This document shows positions 8,474 through 17,563 of a stretch of DNA of 64,000 nucleotides, in pieces; positions within the stretch are counted from its first letter, which is position 1, and every line of letters begins with the position of its first letter. Origin of the DNA: Sphingobium sp. HWE2-09 (GTDB taxonomy: Bacteria; Pseudomonadota; Alphaproteobacteria; Sphingomonadales; Sphingomonadaceae). The notes below the pieces were generated by a model. That model did no database searches. It had not been told where the DNA came from and saw nothing but the letters and a program-made list of their open reading frames with translations. Position numbers and translations under genes: made by a program. The stretch spans positions 2,944,501 through 3,008,500 of the forward strand of contig NZ_JAYKZX010000003.1 of the NCBI RefSeq assembly GCF_035989265.1, in the 5' to 3' direction.

Positions 8474-9806
8474 CGGTCATCCCGTCGACGCGCAGGGTCG
8501 GCACGTTCATAGCATAGCGGAAATGCAGGTCGCTCGCGGGCGTCAGCGCCCGGAACATATCCTTCAAATTGCTGGCGATGGTGATTTCCGACACCGCATG
8601 GGCCACCGCGCCATTTTCGATCAGGAAGCCCGCCGCACCCCGGCTATAATCGCCGGTCACGCCGTTGACGCCCATGCCGATCAGTTCAGTGACATACAGG
8701 CCGCGCTTCACGTCGGCCATCAGGTCGCCGGGCGATATCGTCCCGGCCTCCATATGGACATTGGTGATGCTGGCGCCCGGCGCGCCGCTGCCGCCGCGGC
8801 TGGCATGGCCGGTCGGCTCCAGCCCCAGTTGCCGGGCCGACGCGCTGTCCATCAGCCATCCGGTCAGCACGCCCTTGTCGATCAGCGCGCGGCGATCCAC
8901 CGGCAGCCCTTCGCCGTCGAACGGGCGCGATCGCATCCCGCGCGGCAACAACGGATCGTCGATGATGGTGACGCCTGCATCGAACAGCGCTTCGCCAAGC
9001 GAATCCAGCAGGAAGCTCGACCGGCGGGCGATCGCCGGGCCGACCATGCCACCGATCAGATGGCCCAGAAGGCTGGACCCGATGCGCGGATCGAAGATCA
9101 CCGGCATCACGCCGCTTTCGACCTTCACCGGATTGAGCCGCGCCACTGCCCGTTGACCTGCGCGAATGCCGACCGCTTCGGCATCGTCCAGATCTTCCAG
9201 ATGGCGCACGCTATGGCTGGCATGGTCGCGCTGCATGTCCGCGCCCGCACCCGCCAGCACGCTCGCCCAGGTGGAATGGCTGGTCCCGGCATAAGCGCCG
9301 GCAAAACCGTGGCTGGTGGCGAGCGCCACCTGGCTGCGGCCATGGGCTGCGCCGCCGCCTTCGCTATTGGTGATGCCCGGAATGCTGCGCGCGGCTTCTT
9401 CCGCCATCAGCGCGCGTTCGCGCAGCGCGGCGGGTTCCGGCTCGACCTCGTCGGTCAGGTCCAGCGCGGGCGGGCGCCTGCGCAGCAGCCGATCCTCCGG
9501 CGCCAGTCCGGCATAGGGGTCTTCGGGTGCTTCGCGCGCCATGGCGACGGCGCGATCGACCAAGGTCGCCAGCGTCGCCGGATTCATGTCCGACGCCGAA
9601 ATGCTGGCGGACCGCTGGCCGATGAAGACGCGCAGGCCGATCTCTTCGCCCTCGGACCGTTCGACATCCTCCAGCGCGCCCAGCCGGACCGACACGTTGG
9701 TCGACGCGTTGCAGGCATAGATGGCGTCGGCGGCATCCGCCCCGGCCTTGCGCGCGGCGCTGACCAGATCCTGCGCGCGCGACTGGGCTTCGTCTAGGCT
9801 GAGCAT
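8460..9806 (-). CDS. pmbA: TldE/PmbA metallopeptidase subunit
   Basis: A 448-residue member of the TldD/PmbA (TldE) family, a cytosolic protease that works as a TldD-TldE heterodimer to trim unfolded peptides and mature some modified peptides. The catalytic zinc motif lies in TldD, so TldE is the partner. Recognisable blocks are an N-terminal SLDEAQSRAQDLVSAARKAGA, the central SSLLGHLIGGMVGPAIARRSSFL region, TGHASRGGSGAPGAS and C-terminal VNGVTGDYSRGAAGFLIENG. tldD is not in the window. The gene overlaps the phosphatase downstream by 14 bases; the gap to nudC upstream is 45 bases, so the three may share a transcript. Confidence 0.92.
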   Translation of the reverse strand: MLSLDEAQSRAQDLVSAARKAGADAADAIYACNASTNVSVRLGALEDVERSEGEEIGLRVFIGQRSASISASDMNPATLATLVDRAVAMAREAPEDPYAGLAPEDRLLRRRPPALDLTDEVEPEPAALRERALMAEEAARSIPGITNSEGGGAAHGRSQVALATSHGFAGAYAGTSHSTWASVLAGAGADMQRDHASHSVRHLEDLDDAEAVGIRAGQRAVARLNPVKVESGVMPVIFDPRIGSSLLGHLIGGMVGPAIARRSSFLLDSLGEALFDAGVTIIDDPLLPRGMRSRPFDGEGLPVDRRALIDKGVLTGWLMDSASARQLGLEPTGHASRGGSGAPGASITNVHMEAGTISPGDLMADVKRGLYVTELIGMGVNGVTGDYSRGAAGFLIENGAVAHAVSEITIASNLKDMFRALTPASDLHFRYAMNVPTLRVDGMTVAGG

Positions 9807-9851
9807 GAAGCGGAAATCGTCCTTGAATGCATGGAGGGAAGGGGGTCGGCC

Positions 9852-10781
9852 TTACGCGCTTGCGCTGGCGCTAACAAGGCTGGGGGCGACGCCCGCCAGC
9901 CAATGGTCGATCAGGTGCCAGGCGACCGCCATTTGCGGCGGGGCCAGGAAGCGCGCATCGGGCTCGCCCGCCATCGCGGCGCGAACCTCTTGGGCGTCGC
10001 ACCAGAAGGCATCCTCTATTTCGCTGGGGTCGAGCGTCAGCGCGTCATTCTCCGCCTGTCCGATGCACGCGATCATCAGCGACGACGGGAAGGGCCAGGG
10101 CTGGCTCATGACATAGCGGACGTCATGCACGCGCACGCCCGCTTCCTCGAATAATTCGCGCGCCACCGCTTCCTCGATCGTCTCGCCCGGCTCGACAAAG
10201 CCCGCCAGCGCCGAATAGCGCCCCTGTGGCCAGGCGTGCTGGCGACCCAGCAGGATGCGCCCGCGATGCTCGGCCAGCATGATGACGACCGGGTCGGTAC
10301 GGGGGAAATGCTCCGCGGCGCAGGCGTCGCACTGGCGCGCCCAACCCGCTTTGGCAGGATGTGTGGTCCCGCCGCAGACCGAACAATAGCGGTGGCGGGC
10401 ATGCCAATGGATCAGGCTGCGCGCCGTGCCATAGAGCGCCAGTTCCTCGGCAGGTACCAGGTCGGCGATCGCGCGGCTGCGCGGCGTGGGGATCAGATTG
10501 GGGCCAAGGTCGGCGACGATCCGCGCAAAGATCGGCCGCCTGGCCGGGTCGATGCCCAGCAGCAGATGATCCTCGACCCGCGCGTCCGGGGCCAGCGGCT
10601 CCAGCAGCAGATGCCCGTCCACCTCCACCGGCTCCAGCCCGTCCAGCACCAGCAGGCGGGCAGCCGGATCGGCAAAGGCCTCCGCTAGCGCCGTGGGATT
10701 GGTGCGGATGGGATCGACCCGATCCATATGGCTCCCGGCAAAGTCCGGCACGGCCTTCTTCGCTGGATCAGTTCCGTGCAT
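9852..10781 (-). CDS. nudC: NAD(+) diphosphatase NudC (Nudix hydrolase)
   Basis: A 309-residue protein that hydrolyses NAD(H) to NMN(H) and AMP and, in NudC enzymes, removes NAD caps from RNA 5' ends. Three signatures are clear. A four-Cys zinc ribbon (YCSVCGG and RQCDACAAEHFPR) is followed by a complete Nudix box running from GFVEPGETIEEAV to RELFEEAGV. Last comes the NudC-specific SQPWPFPSSLM motif. The ATG at 10781 lies inside the end of mutY, a 14-base overlap that implies coupled translation. Pairing of nudC with the DNA-repair gene mutY puts two nucleotide-quality-control enzymes on one transcript. Confidence 0.95.
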   Translation of the reverse strand: MHGTDPAKKAVPDFAGSHMDRVDPIRTNPTALAEAFADPAARLLVLDGLEPVEVDGHLLLEPLAPDARVEDHLLLGIDPARRPIFARIVADLGPNLIPTPRSRAIADLVPAEELALYGTARSLIHWHARHRYCSVCGGTTHPAKAGWARQCDACAAEHFPRTDPVVIMLAEHRGRILLGRQHAWPQGRYSALAGFVEPGETIEEAVARELFEEAGVRVHDVRYVMSQPWPFPSSLMIACIGQAENDALTLDPSEIEDAFWCDAQEVRAAMAGEPDARFLAPPQMAVAWHLIDHWLAGVAPSLVSASASA

Positions 10782-11835
10782 CTGCCTGCCTTTCCTTCCT
10801 CACCATCTCCGCCGCCCGCGCGAACAATGTCGGCAATCCAGCCTCGTCAATCCGGTTGATCGGCCACCATTCGCCCTCACCCGGCAGCGTCATATCCGTG
10901 TCCACATGGGCATGGTGGATGCGCAGCGCCAGGGAGAAATGGGTGAAGACATGCGCGACCGGTTCATCGATCGTCGTCCAGTCGGCGGCGATCGGAGGCG
11001 TGGGATCGGGCGCATCGCCCCAGTCGGAACTGGGCAGCGCGCGCATTCCGCCCAGCAATCCCTTGTCCGGGCGACGGATCAGCCAGACATGGCCGTCCCG
11101 CTCGATCCACCAGCCATGGCCGGTCCGGTGCGGCCGCGCCTTCTTGGCCGCCTTGACCGGGAAGGCGGCGGGGTCCGCCGTCAGCACCGCGGCGCAATGC
11201 TCCCGGATCGGGCAAATGCCGCAGGCCGGATTGCGCGACGTGCAGATGGTCGCGCCCAGGTCCATCATCGCCTGCGCGAAATCGCCTGCGCGCGCGTCCG
11301 GCGTGATGCCGTCGGCGGCGGCGCGGATCGCGGGCCGGGCGGCGGGCAGGGGCGTCGCTATGGCGAACAGCCGGGCCACCACCCGCTCGACATTGGCGTC
11401 GATCACCACCGCGCGGCGACCAAAGGCGATGGCGGCGACGGCAGCGGCGGTATAGGCGCCCACCCCTGGCAAGGCGCGCAACCCCGCCTCCGTATCAGGG
11501 AAAACGCCACCATGCTGCTGCGCCACCGCGCGCGCGCAGGCCAGCAGATTGCGGGCGCGCGCATAATAGCCAAGCCCCGCCCAGGCGGCCATCAGATCGG
11601 CGTCCGCGCTGGCGGCCAAGTCCGACACGGTCGGCCAACGTTCCGTGAATTTCGCGAAATACGGCCCGACCGCCGCTACCGTAGTCTGTTGCAGCATGAC
11701 TTCGGACAACCACACCCGATAAGGGTCGGCGGCATTGCTACCCGGCGGCGCGCGCCAGGGCAATCGCCGGGCATGGACGTCATAATGGGCAAGCAGGTCG
11801 CTCGCGATTTTTCTGTCTCTACCCTCGACGTGCAT
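10768..11835 (-). CDS. mutY: A/G-specific adenine DNA glycosylase MutY
   Basis: A 355-residue base-excision-repair enzyme that removes adenine mispaired with 8-oxoguanine. The ATG at 11835 (MHVEGRDRK) fits the family; an upstream in-frame start at 11886 would add 17 unconserved residues and run into the divergent dciA gene. Visible are SEVMLQQTTV, the helix-hairpin-helix LPGVGAYTAAAVAAIAF with the catalytic Asp in VIDANVERV, and the iron-sulfur loop C-x6-C-x2-C-x5-C. The C-terminal part is a Nudix-like MutT domain for 8-oxoG recognition, with the FTHFSL element. It overlaps nudC at its end and is divergent from dciA, sharing a promoter gap of only about 26 bases. Confidence 0.95.
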   Translation of the reverse strand: MHVEGRDRKIASDLLAHYDVHARRLPWRAPPGSNAADPYRVWLSEVMLQQTTVAAVGPYFAKFTERWPTVSDLAASADADLMAAWAGLGYYARARNLLACARAVAQQHGGVFPDTEAGLRALPGVGAYTAAAVAAIAFGRRAVVIDANVERVVARLFAIATPLPAARPAIRAAADGITPDARAGDFAQAMMDLGATICTSRNPACGICPIREHCAAVLTADPAAFPVKAAKKARPHRTGHGWWIERDGHVWLIRRPDKGLLGGMRALPSSDWGDAPDPTPPIAADWTTIDEPVAHVFTHFSLALRIHHAHVDTDMTLPGEGEWWPINRIDEAGLPTLFARAAEMVRKERQADARN

Positions 11836-11861
11836 GGCGACCCTATGCCATGGTGCGGGGC

Positions 11862-12404
11862 ATGACGGAACGCCCGGTCCCACCAAAAATGAAGATGCGC
11901 CCGGCCCCCGCCGCCGAACGCCCCCGCACCGGTGCGCCGCGCGCCATTGCGGACCTGATGCCCGACATCGGCCGCGCCGCCTTTCGCAAGTTCGGGTTCG
12001 TCCAGTCCAGCATCGTCACCCGCTGGGCGGAGATTGTCGGCGCCCATTATGCCGCCATCTCCGCGCCCGAATCGATCCGCTTCCCGGTGGGTAAGAAGGC
12101 CGACGGCACGCTGCAGCTGACGGTGATGAGCGGCCATGGCCCGATGGTGCAGCATATGCTGCCCGACATCGTCGACCGGGTGAACCGCTTCTTCGGCTAT
12201 GCCGCCGTCGCGAAAGTCGCGATACGGCAGGGCGACATCCGGCCCGCTACCGCCGAACGCCGCCCGCCGCCCCGCAACCTCAAGCCTATTCCGGTCGAAC
12301 TGGGCAATTCGCTGCGCGACATCGGCGACCCCGAACTACGCGCCGTGCTCGAATTGCTGGCGCAGGGGCTTGCCAACAGCAACGGATTGCCGAAGATCAA
12401 CTGA
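11862..12404 (+). CDS. dciA: DUF721/DciA-type replicative helicase loader
   Basis: A 180-residue DUF721 protein. In bacteria without DnaC or DnaI, DciA loads the replicative helicase DnaB at the origin. The N-terminal fold is recognisable in AIADLMPDIGRAAFRKFGF and the following TRWAEIVG motif, then a beta segment TLQLTVMSGHGPMVQHMLPDI. The C-terminal 60 residues are basic and Pro-rich and probably disordered. The ATG at 11862 was preferred over 11850; both are possible because the region just upstream is shared with the divergent mutY start. Two DsbA-like genes follow on the same strand, a common order in sphingomonads. Confidence 0.85.
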   Translation: MTERPVPPKMKMRPAPAAERPRTGAPRAIADLMPDIGRAAFRKFGFVQSSIVTRWAEIVGAHYAAISAPESIRFPVGKKADGTLQLTVMSGHGPMVQHMLPDIVDRVNRFFGYAAVAKVAIRQGDIRPATAERRPPPRNLKPIPVELGNSLRDIGDPELRAVLELLAQGLANSNGLPKIN

Positions 12405-12483
12405 AGCGATTGACCCAAAAATCGCGCCAGAAGACGACGCCATTCGGCTCCGGTTCAGCGGAGCCAATTTACGGACGCCCCCG

Positions 12484-13152
12484 ATGAAGAAACTGTTCCT
12501 GCCGCTCGCTTTGCTCGCCGTTCCCGCCGCGCTGGTCGCCGCGCCCGCCGCCAATTGGGTGAACCGGGTCGTGCTGTCGCCGATCGGCGGGCATGCGATG
12601 GGCAATCCCAACGCGCCGACCAAACTGGTCGAATATGTGAGCTACACCTGTTCCCACTGCGCCCATTTCGTCGGCGAAGCGAGCGCGCCGCTCAAGAGCG
12701 ACTATGTGAAGGGCGGCAAGGTCAATGTCGAAGTGCGCAACGCCGTGCGCGACAAATATGACCTGACCGCCGCGCTGCTCGCCCGCTGTGGCGGCCCGGC
12801 CCGCTTCATGGGCAATCATGAAGCGCTGTTCGCCAACCAGACCGCCTGGATGCCGCAGATCGAAGCCTATGACGGTGCGACCGACAAGCCTGCCGAGCAG
12901 ATCGCCGCCATGCGCGACATCGGGCAGAAGACCGGCCTCTATACGCTGATGAACAAGCGCGGCTTCACCAATGCGCAACTCGACGCCTGCGTCGGCAACC
13001 CTACGTCGATGAAGCAGATCCTGGCCATGACCGACGACGCCTGGAACAAAGTGAAGATCACCGGCACGCCCGGCTTCACCGTCAACGGCACGCTGGTCAA
13101 GGGGTCGAGCTGGGATATCCTGCGGGCTGCATTGCCCCCCATCGCGCGCTGA
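12484..13152 (+). CDS. DsbA-family thiol:disulfide oxidoreductase (CSHC active site)
   Basis: A 222-residue periplasmic thioredoxin-fold protein. Residues 1-19 are a signal (MKKLFLPLALLAVPAALVA); ATG 12484 is the only start that gives one. The active site is YVSYTCSHCAHF, a C-S-H-C variant of the DsbA C-P-H-C. The cis-Pro loop is TGTPGFTVNG. Other in-frame starts upstream lie in unconserved sequence. It is followed after 45 bases by a second related oxidoreductase with the same active site, so the pair probably work on disulfide formation or repair of exported proteins. Compared with E. coli DsbA, the insert between Cys-x-x-Cys and the cis-Pro is of normal length. Confidence 0.9.
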   Translation: MKKLFLPLALLAVPAALVAAPAANWVNRVVLSPIGGHAMGNPNAPTKLVEYVSYTCSHCAHFVGEASAPLKSDYVKGGKVNVEVRNAVRDKYDLTAALLARCGGPARFMGNHEALFANQTAWMPQIEAYDGATDKPAEQIAAMRDIGQKTGLYTLMNKRGFTNAQLDACVGNPTSMKQILAMTDDAWNKVKITGTPGFTVNGTLVKGSSWDILRAALPPIAR

Positions 13153-13197
13153 TCTAAACCCAGACCTTATCGTCCTGTCATCGGAGCCTTGCCCGTC

Positions 13198-13929
13198 GTG
13201 AAAGCCGTTTCCGCCATCGCCCTCATCGCCGTCAGCCTGACCCTCGCCGCCTGCGGCAAGAGCGAGGAAGGCGCCAAGCCCAGCGGCGAAGCCATCGCCG
13301 CCGTCGCGCCGCCCGCTGGTGCCAGCTGGTCGGAAACGATCGCGGACACGCCCGAGGGCTATTATCTGATGGGCAATCCGGCCGCGAAGCTCAAGCTGGT
13401 CGAATATGGCTCCTACACCTGCAGCCATTGCAAGGATTTCTCCGCCGAAGCGTCGGAGGAGATCAAGAAGATCGTCGATACCGGCAAGATGAGCTTCGAA
13501 TTCCGCACCTATGTGCGTGATCCGATCGACCTGACCACCGCGTTGCTCGCCCGGTGCGGCGGCAAGGACATCTTCTATCCGCTGTCGGAACAGTTTTTCG
13601 CCAATCAGGCGGCGATGTTCGAAAAGGTGCAGGGCAACGAAGACGCCTTCCAGGGCGTCGACAAGCTGCCCGCCGCGCAGCGCCCCGGCGCGATCGCGCA
13701 GATTGCAGGCCTGGTCGAATTCGCCCAGCAGCGCGGCATTTCCGCTGATCAGGCCAAGCAATGTCTGGCCGACACAGCCGCCGCCGAAAAGCTGGCGAAG
13801 GGTGTCGAAACCGCCAACAGCCAATATCAGATTTCCGGTACGCCCAGCTTCCTGATCAATGGCGCGCTGGTCGACAATGTCGCCAACTGGGCCTCGCTTC
13901 AGCCGAAGCTGAAGGACGCGGGTATCTGA
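13198..13929 (+). CDS. DsbA-family thiol:disulfide oxidoreductase, predicted lipoprotein
   Basis: A 243-residue protein with a GTG start (13198), 11 bases after GGAG (13183-13186). A TTG at 13189 is in frame but too close to that ribosome site. The leader VKAVSAIALIAVSLTLAAC ends in a lipobox (L-A-A-C), so the protein should be anchored to a membrane on the periplasmic side. The active site is GSYTCSHCKDF and the cis-Pro loop SGTPSFLING. It is a paralogue of the gene before it, with an insertion around residues 115-150. A membrane-tethered partner for a soluble DsbA-like protein is a plausible arrangement, not proven. Confidence 0.9.
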   Translation: MKAVSAIALIAVSLTLAACGKSEEGAKPSGEAIAAVAPPAGASWSETIADTPEGYYLMGNPAAKLKLVEYGSYTCSHCKDFSAEASEEIKKIVDTGKMSFEFRTYVRDPIDLTTALLARCGGKDIFYPLSEQFFANQAAMFEKVQGNEDAFQGVDKLPAAQRPGAIAQIAGLVEFAQQRGISADQAKQCLADTAAAEKLAKGVETANSQYQISGTPSFLINGALVDNVANWASLQPKLKDAGI

Positions 13930-13997
13930 TTGGGCCAGGGGGGGCTGATATCTTCGTTTAGGAAGGCCGGGGCGGCGCGCTGCCCCGGCACGACCCC

Positions 13998-16900
13998 ATG
14001 CAGATAAAACGCCTCAAACTGTCCGGCTTCAAAAGTTTCGTCGATGCGACGGAACTGCGGATCGAACCGGGCCTGACCGGCATCGTCGGCCCCAATGGGT
14101 GCGGGAAGTCCAACCTGCTGGAAGCGATCCGCTGGGTCATGGGCGAATCCAGCGCCAAATCCATGCGCGGCGGCGGCATGGAGGATGTGATCTTCGCGGG
14201 CACCACCACCCGCCCGCAACGCGACTTCGCCGAAGTGTCGCTGCTGACGGTGCAGGAGCAGGGCGAGCTGTTCAACGCCGTCGATGTCGGTGCGGACGGC
14301 GAACTGGAAGTCACCCGCCGGATCGAACGCGGCGCAGGCAGCGCCTATCGCGCCAATGGCCGCGACGTGCGGGCGAAGGATGTGGCGTTGGTCTTCGCCG
14401 ACGCCGCCACCGGCCCGCACAGCCCGGCACTGGTTAGCCAGGGGCGGATCGCCGCCGTCATCGCCGCACGCCCGCAGGAACGGCGCGCCATGCTGGAGGA
14501 AGCGGCGGGCATCGCCGGCCTGCATGTCCGGCGCAAGGATGCCGAGCAGAAATTGCGCGCGGCCGAGGCCAATCTTGCCCGGCTGGACGAGATATTGATC
14601 GACATGGATGCGCGCGCCAACAGTCTGCGCCGCCAAGCCAAGGCGGCGGAACGCTATATTCGCCTGTCCGACCAGATCCGCGTCGCCGAAGGTCGCACCC
14701 TCTTCGCCCGCTGGCGCGAGGCCAATGCCGGTGCGGAGGCGGCACGCGCCGAAGCGAAACAGGCGGACACCGCCGTCGCCGCCGCGCAGGAAGGGCAGAT
14801 GGCCGCCGCCGCCCATGCGCAGGCCACCATCGCCACCTTGGCCGATCGCCGCGCCGCCGCCCAGAGCGCGCGCGACGAAGCCAATGAGGCGGGCCATCGC
14901 CTCACCGCGCTCCGCACCGAGCGGGAGGCGATCGTGCGCCGTCTGGCCGACCTTGCCCAGCAGGCGTCGCGGCTGGAGGAGGATCGGGCGCGCGAAGGGA
15001 CGCTCGCCAATGATGCGGCCGACGCCATCGCCCGGCTGACCGCAGAGATAGCTAAGCTGAAGGGGCGGGTCGCGGAGACGGAGAAGCTGCGCCCGGCCTT
15101 CGTCGCCCGTATCGCTGCTGCCGAGGATGCCGCGCGCGACGCCGAACTGGAGCTGGCGCGGGCGATGGCGACGCAGGCAGCCGAACAGGCCGAGTTGCGC
15201 GTCGCCGAAGCGGCGCTGGCCGCCGCGCGCAGTCGTCTGGACCGGGTGGATCGGGATGTCGCGCGCCTTGCCGCCGAAGCCGGGGCGCTGCCCGACGCTG
15301 CCCCGCTGGACGCGCAGCGCGCCGCCGCTTTGGCCGAGCAGGAAAAGGCCAGGGCCGATCGCGACGCTGCCGAAGCCGCGATCGGCGCGGCGGACGCCGA
15401 CCGTCAGTCCGCCGCCGATGCGCGCGCCGGGGCCGAGGCGGCGCTATCGGCTGCGCGCGCGGCGCTGGCCGCGCTGGACAGTGAGGCGGCGGCGCTCAAG
15501 CGGGCGGTCGATGGCGGATCGGGCAACCGGTCCCGCGCGCTTGACCAGTTGAAGGCCGCGCCCGGCTATGAACGCGCTTTGGCTGCGGCATTGGGGGATG
15601 ATCTGGAGGCTCCGGTCGGTGCGGATGGCAAGCGTCGCTGGGCTGGTGCGGATGCGCTGCCCGGCGATCCGCCGCTGCCTGTCGGCGCGACTCCATTGGC
15701 CGCCCATGTCACGGCCCCAGCGGCCCTGGCCCGCCGTCTGGCGCAGATCGCGGTGGCGGAGCGGGATGAGGGCCAGCCGCTCGCTGTCGGTCAGCGCCTC
15801 GTCACCCTCGATGGCCAGATGCGCCGCTGGGACGGCTATGTCGCGGTGGAGGGCGGCGCGGCGGCGGCCGAACGGCTGATCCGCCTCAACCGGCTGGATG
15901 CGATCGCTATCGCGCGGCCTGCGCTCCAAGCCGATGTCGAACAGGCGGCTGCGGCCCAGGAGGATGCCAAGACGCGCGAACAGGCGGCGACCCAGGCGCT
16001 GGGCCATGGCCGGACTGCGCTGTCGCAGGCCGACCAGCGCCTGCGCGCGGCATTGCGCGCGGCGGACGAAGCGACCACGGCGCTGGAACGGCTGGCCGGG
16101 CGGCGTGAAGGGATAGAGGAGCGCCTGGCCGAGGCGCAGCGCGACCGCGACGCGGCGCAGGCGGAATTTGGGCGGGCGGAGGCTGGTCGCGCGGCCGTGC
16201 CCGATGGCGCGGAAACCCGCGCGCTGGTGGAGGCGCTGTCGCAAGCCAGCGACAAGGCCCGCGCCGCCGTCAGCCAGTTGCAGGCGGATCAGGCGCTCGC
16301 CGATCGCGCCTTGTCCAGCGACCGCGAGCGGCAGGTCGCCGCCGATGTGGAGAGCAAGGGCTGGCGCGCCCGCGCGGGCGAAGCGGCCAAGCGGATCGCC
16401 GCCATGGTGGCCCGCGCCGGGGAGATCGAGGCCGAGCGCGACGAGATCGTGGATCGCCCCGACGCCCTGGCGCAGGCGATAGCGAGCCTGAGCGATCGGG
16501 GTTCGGCCCTGACCGATGCCGCCGACGCCGCCCGCCGTGCTGAGCAGGAGGCGGAAGCGGCGCTGCGGAACGCTGAAACCCGTGCTGCCCAGGCGGGCGA
16601 AGCGCTGGCGGCTGCGCGCGAAGCCCGCGCCACCGCCGTCGCTCGTGCCGAAGCGGCGGATGAACGGCGGATCGAGACTAATCGCCTGTCGGGCGAGCGG
16701 TTCGAATGTCCGCCGCCGCTGCTGCCCGAAAAACTCGGCTTCCCCAGCGCCGAGGTGCGGTTGGCGCAGACCGAACTGGCCGACCATGACCGGTTCCACG
16801 CCGAACGCGAACGCATCGGCCCGGTCAATCTGGTCGCGGCGCAGGAACTGGCGGAACTGGAAGCCACCCAGGCCGCCAGCCGCGCCGAAAGCGCCGAACT

Positions 16901-17441
16901 CACCCAGGCGATCAACCGTCTGCGCGGGTCGATCGGCAGCCTCAACCGCGAAGGGCGGCAACGGCTGCTCGCCGCGTTCGAGGCGGTGGACGGCCATTTC
17001 CGGCGGCTGTTCACCACCCTGTTCAATGGCGGGCAGGCGCATCTGGAACTGATCGACAGCGACGATCCGCTGGAGGCGGGGCTGGAGATCATGGCCCAGC
17101 CGCCGGGCAAGAAGCTGGCGGCGCTTACGCTGTTGTCGGGCGGCGAGCAGGCGCTGACCGCGGTCGCACTGATCTTCGGCCTGTTCCTGACCAATCCCGC
17201 GCCGATCTGCGTGCTGGACGAGGTCGATGCGCCGCTGGACGATGCCAATGTCGAGCGCTTCTGCGACCTGCTCGACGCGATGGTGGCGCAAACCAACACC
17301 CGCTATCTGATCGTCACCCATAATGCCGTCAGCATGGCGCGGATGCACCGGCTGTTCGGGGTAACGATGGTCGAGCAGGGCGTCAGTCGATTGGTATCGG
17401 TCAACCTGCAAAGCGCCGAGGCGCTGCTGGCGGCGGAATAG
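13998..17441 (+). CDS. smc: Chromosome segregation ATPase SMC
   Basis: A 1147-residue SMC protein, the normal bacterial length. It forms the ScpA/ScpB condensin that organises and separates replicated chromosomes. The Walker A loop is GPNGCGKSN (about residues 32-40). Two long Ala/Glu/Arg-rich coiled coils flank a hinge at about residues 515-635. The C-terminal head has the signature LLSGGEQALTAVAL and Walker B PICVLDEVDAPLDDANVE. The Asp-Glu pair for ATP hydrolysis is intact. Unusually high Ala content in the coiled coils explains the many open antisense frames here. It ends convergently with the phospholipase D-like gene, with a repeat element between. Confidence 0.97.
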   Translation: MQIKRLKLSGFKSFVDATELRIEPGLTGIVGPNGCGKSNLLEAIRWVMGESSAKSMRGGGMEDVIFAGTTTRPQRDFAEVSLLTVQEQGELFNAVDVGADGELEVTRRIERGAGSAYRANGRDVRAKDVALVFADAATGPHSPALVSQGRIAAVIAARPQERRAMLEEAAGIAGLHVRRKDAEQKLRAAEANLARLDEILIDMDARANSLRRQAKAAERYIRLSDQIRVAEGRTLFARWREANAGAEAARAEAKQADTAVAAAQEGQMAAAAHAQATIATLADRRAAAQSARDEANEAGHRLTALRTEREAIVRRLADLAQQASRLEEDRAREGTLANDAADAIARLTAEIAKLKGRVAETEKLRPAFVARIAAAEDAARDAELELARAMATQAAEQAELRVAEAALAAARSRLDRVDRDVARLAAEAGALPDAAPLDAQRAAALAEQEKARADRDAAEAAIGAADADRQSAADARAGAEAALSAARAALAALDSEAAALKRAVDGGSGNRSRALDQLKAAPGYERALAAALGDDLEAPVGADGKRRWAGADALPGDPPLPVGATPLAAHVTAPAALARRLAQIAVAERDEGQPLAVGQRLVTLDGQMRRWDGYVAVEGGAAAAERLIRLNRLDAIAIARPALQADVEQAAAAQEDAKTREQAATQALGHGRTALSQADQRLRAALRAADEATTALERLAGRREGIEERLAEAQRDRDAAQAEFGRAEAGRAAVPDGAETRALVEALSQASDKARAAVSQLQADQALADRALSSDRERQVAADVESKGWRARAGEAAKRIAAMVARAGEIEAERDEIVDRPDALAQAIASLSDRGSALTDAADAARRAEQEAEAALRNAETRAAQAGEALAAAREARATAVARAEAADERRIETNRLSGERFECPPPLLPEKLGFPSAEVRLAQTELADHDRFHAERERIGPVNLVAAQELAELEATQAASRAESAELTQAINRLRGSIGSLNREGRQRLLAAFEAVDGHFRRLFTTLFNGGQAHLELIDSDDPLEAGLEIMAQPPGKKLAALTLLSGGEQALTAVALIFGLFLTNPAPICVLDEVDAPLDDANVERFCDLLDAMVAQTNTRYLIVTHNAVSMARMHRLFGVTMVEQGVSRLVSVNLQSAEALLAAE

Positions 17442-17452
17442 GATCGTCGTCC

Positions 17453-17558
17453 CTTAACTTCGCACATTTCCCGCTGATTTCGACATAAAGTTACGCGGCG
17501 GTGATCCTATCGGAAAGTGACGGGAACGATAATAGGCCCACATCGTCCGATAGGACAG
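17453..17558 (+). repeat. Dispersed intergenic element, copy A (conserved ends, central hairpin)
   Basis: This 106-base element shares three blocks in order with 49138-49269. A 22-base block is identical (17453-17474, beginning CTTAACTTCGCACATT). A second block is near-identical (17475-17494, containing ACATAAAGTTAC), and a short 3' block reads TAGGACAG (17551-17558). Between blocks two and three is a hairpin: TCCTATCGG (17505-17513) pairs perfectly with CCGATAGGA (17547-17555), and inside it ACGAT pairs with ATCGT. It fills the gap between the convergent 3' ends of smc and the phospholipase D-like gene. It could be a structured RNA, a bidirectional terminator or a small mobile repeat. Confidence 0.6.
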
Positions 17559-17563
17559 GATTA

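Noticed and set aside
17453..17558. Treating the element after smc as a plain terminator
   Set aside because: Its outer blocks are repeated at 49138 where a terminator at that position is not expected, so it is more than a local hairpin.
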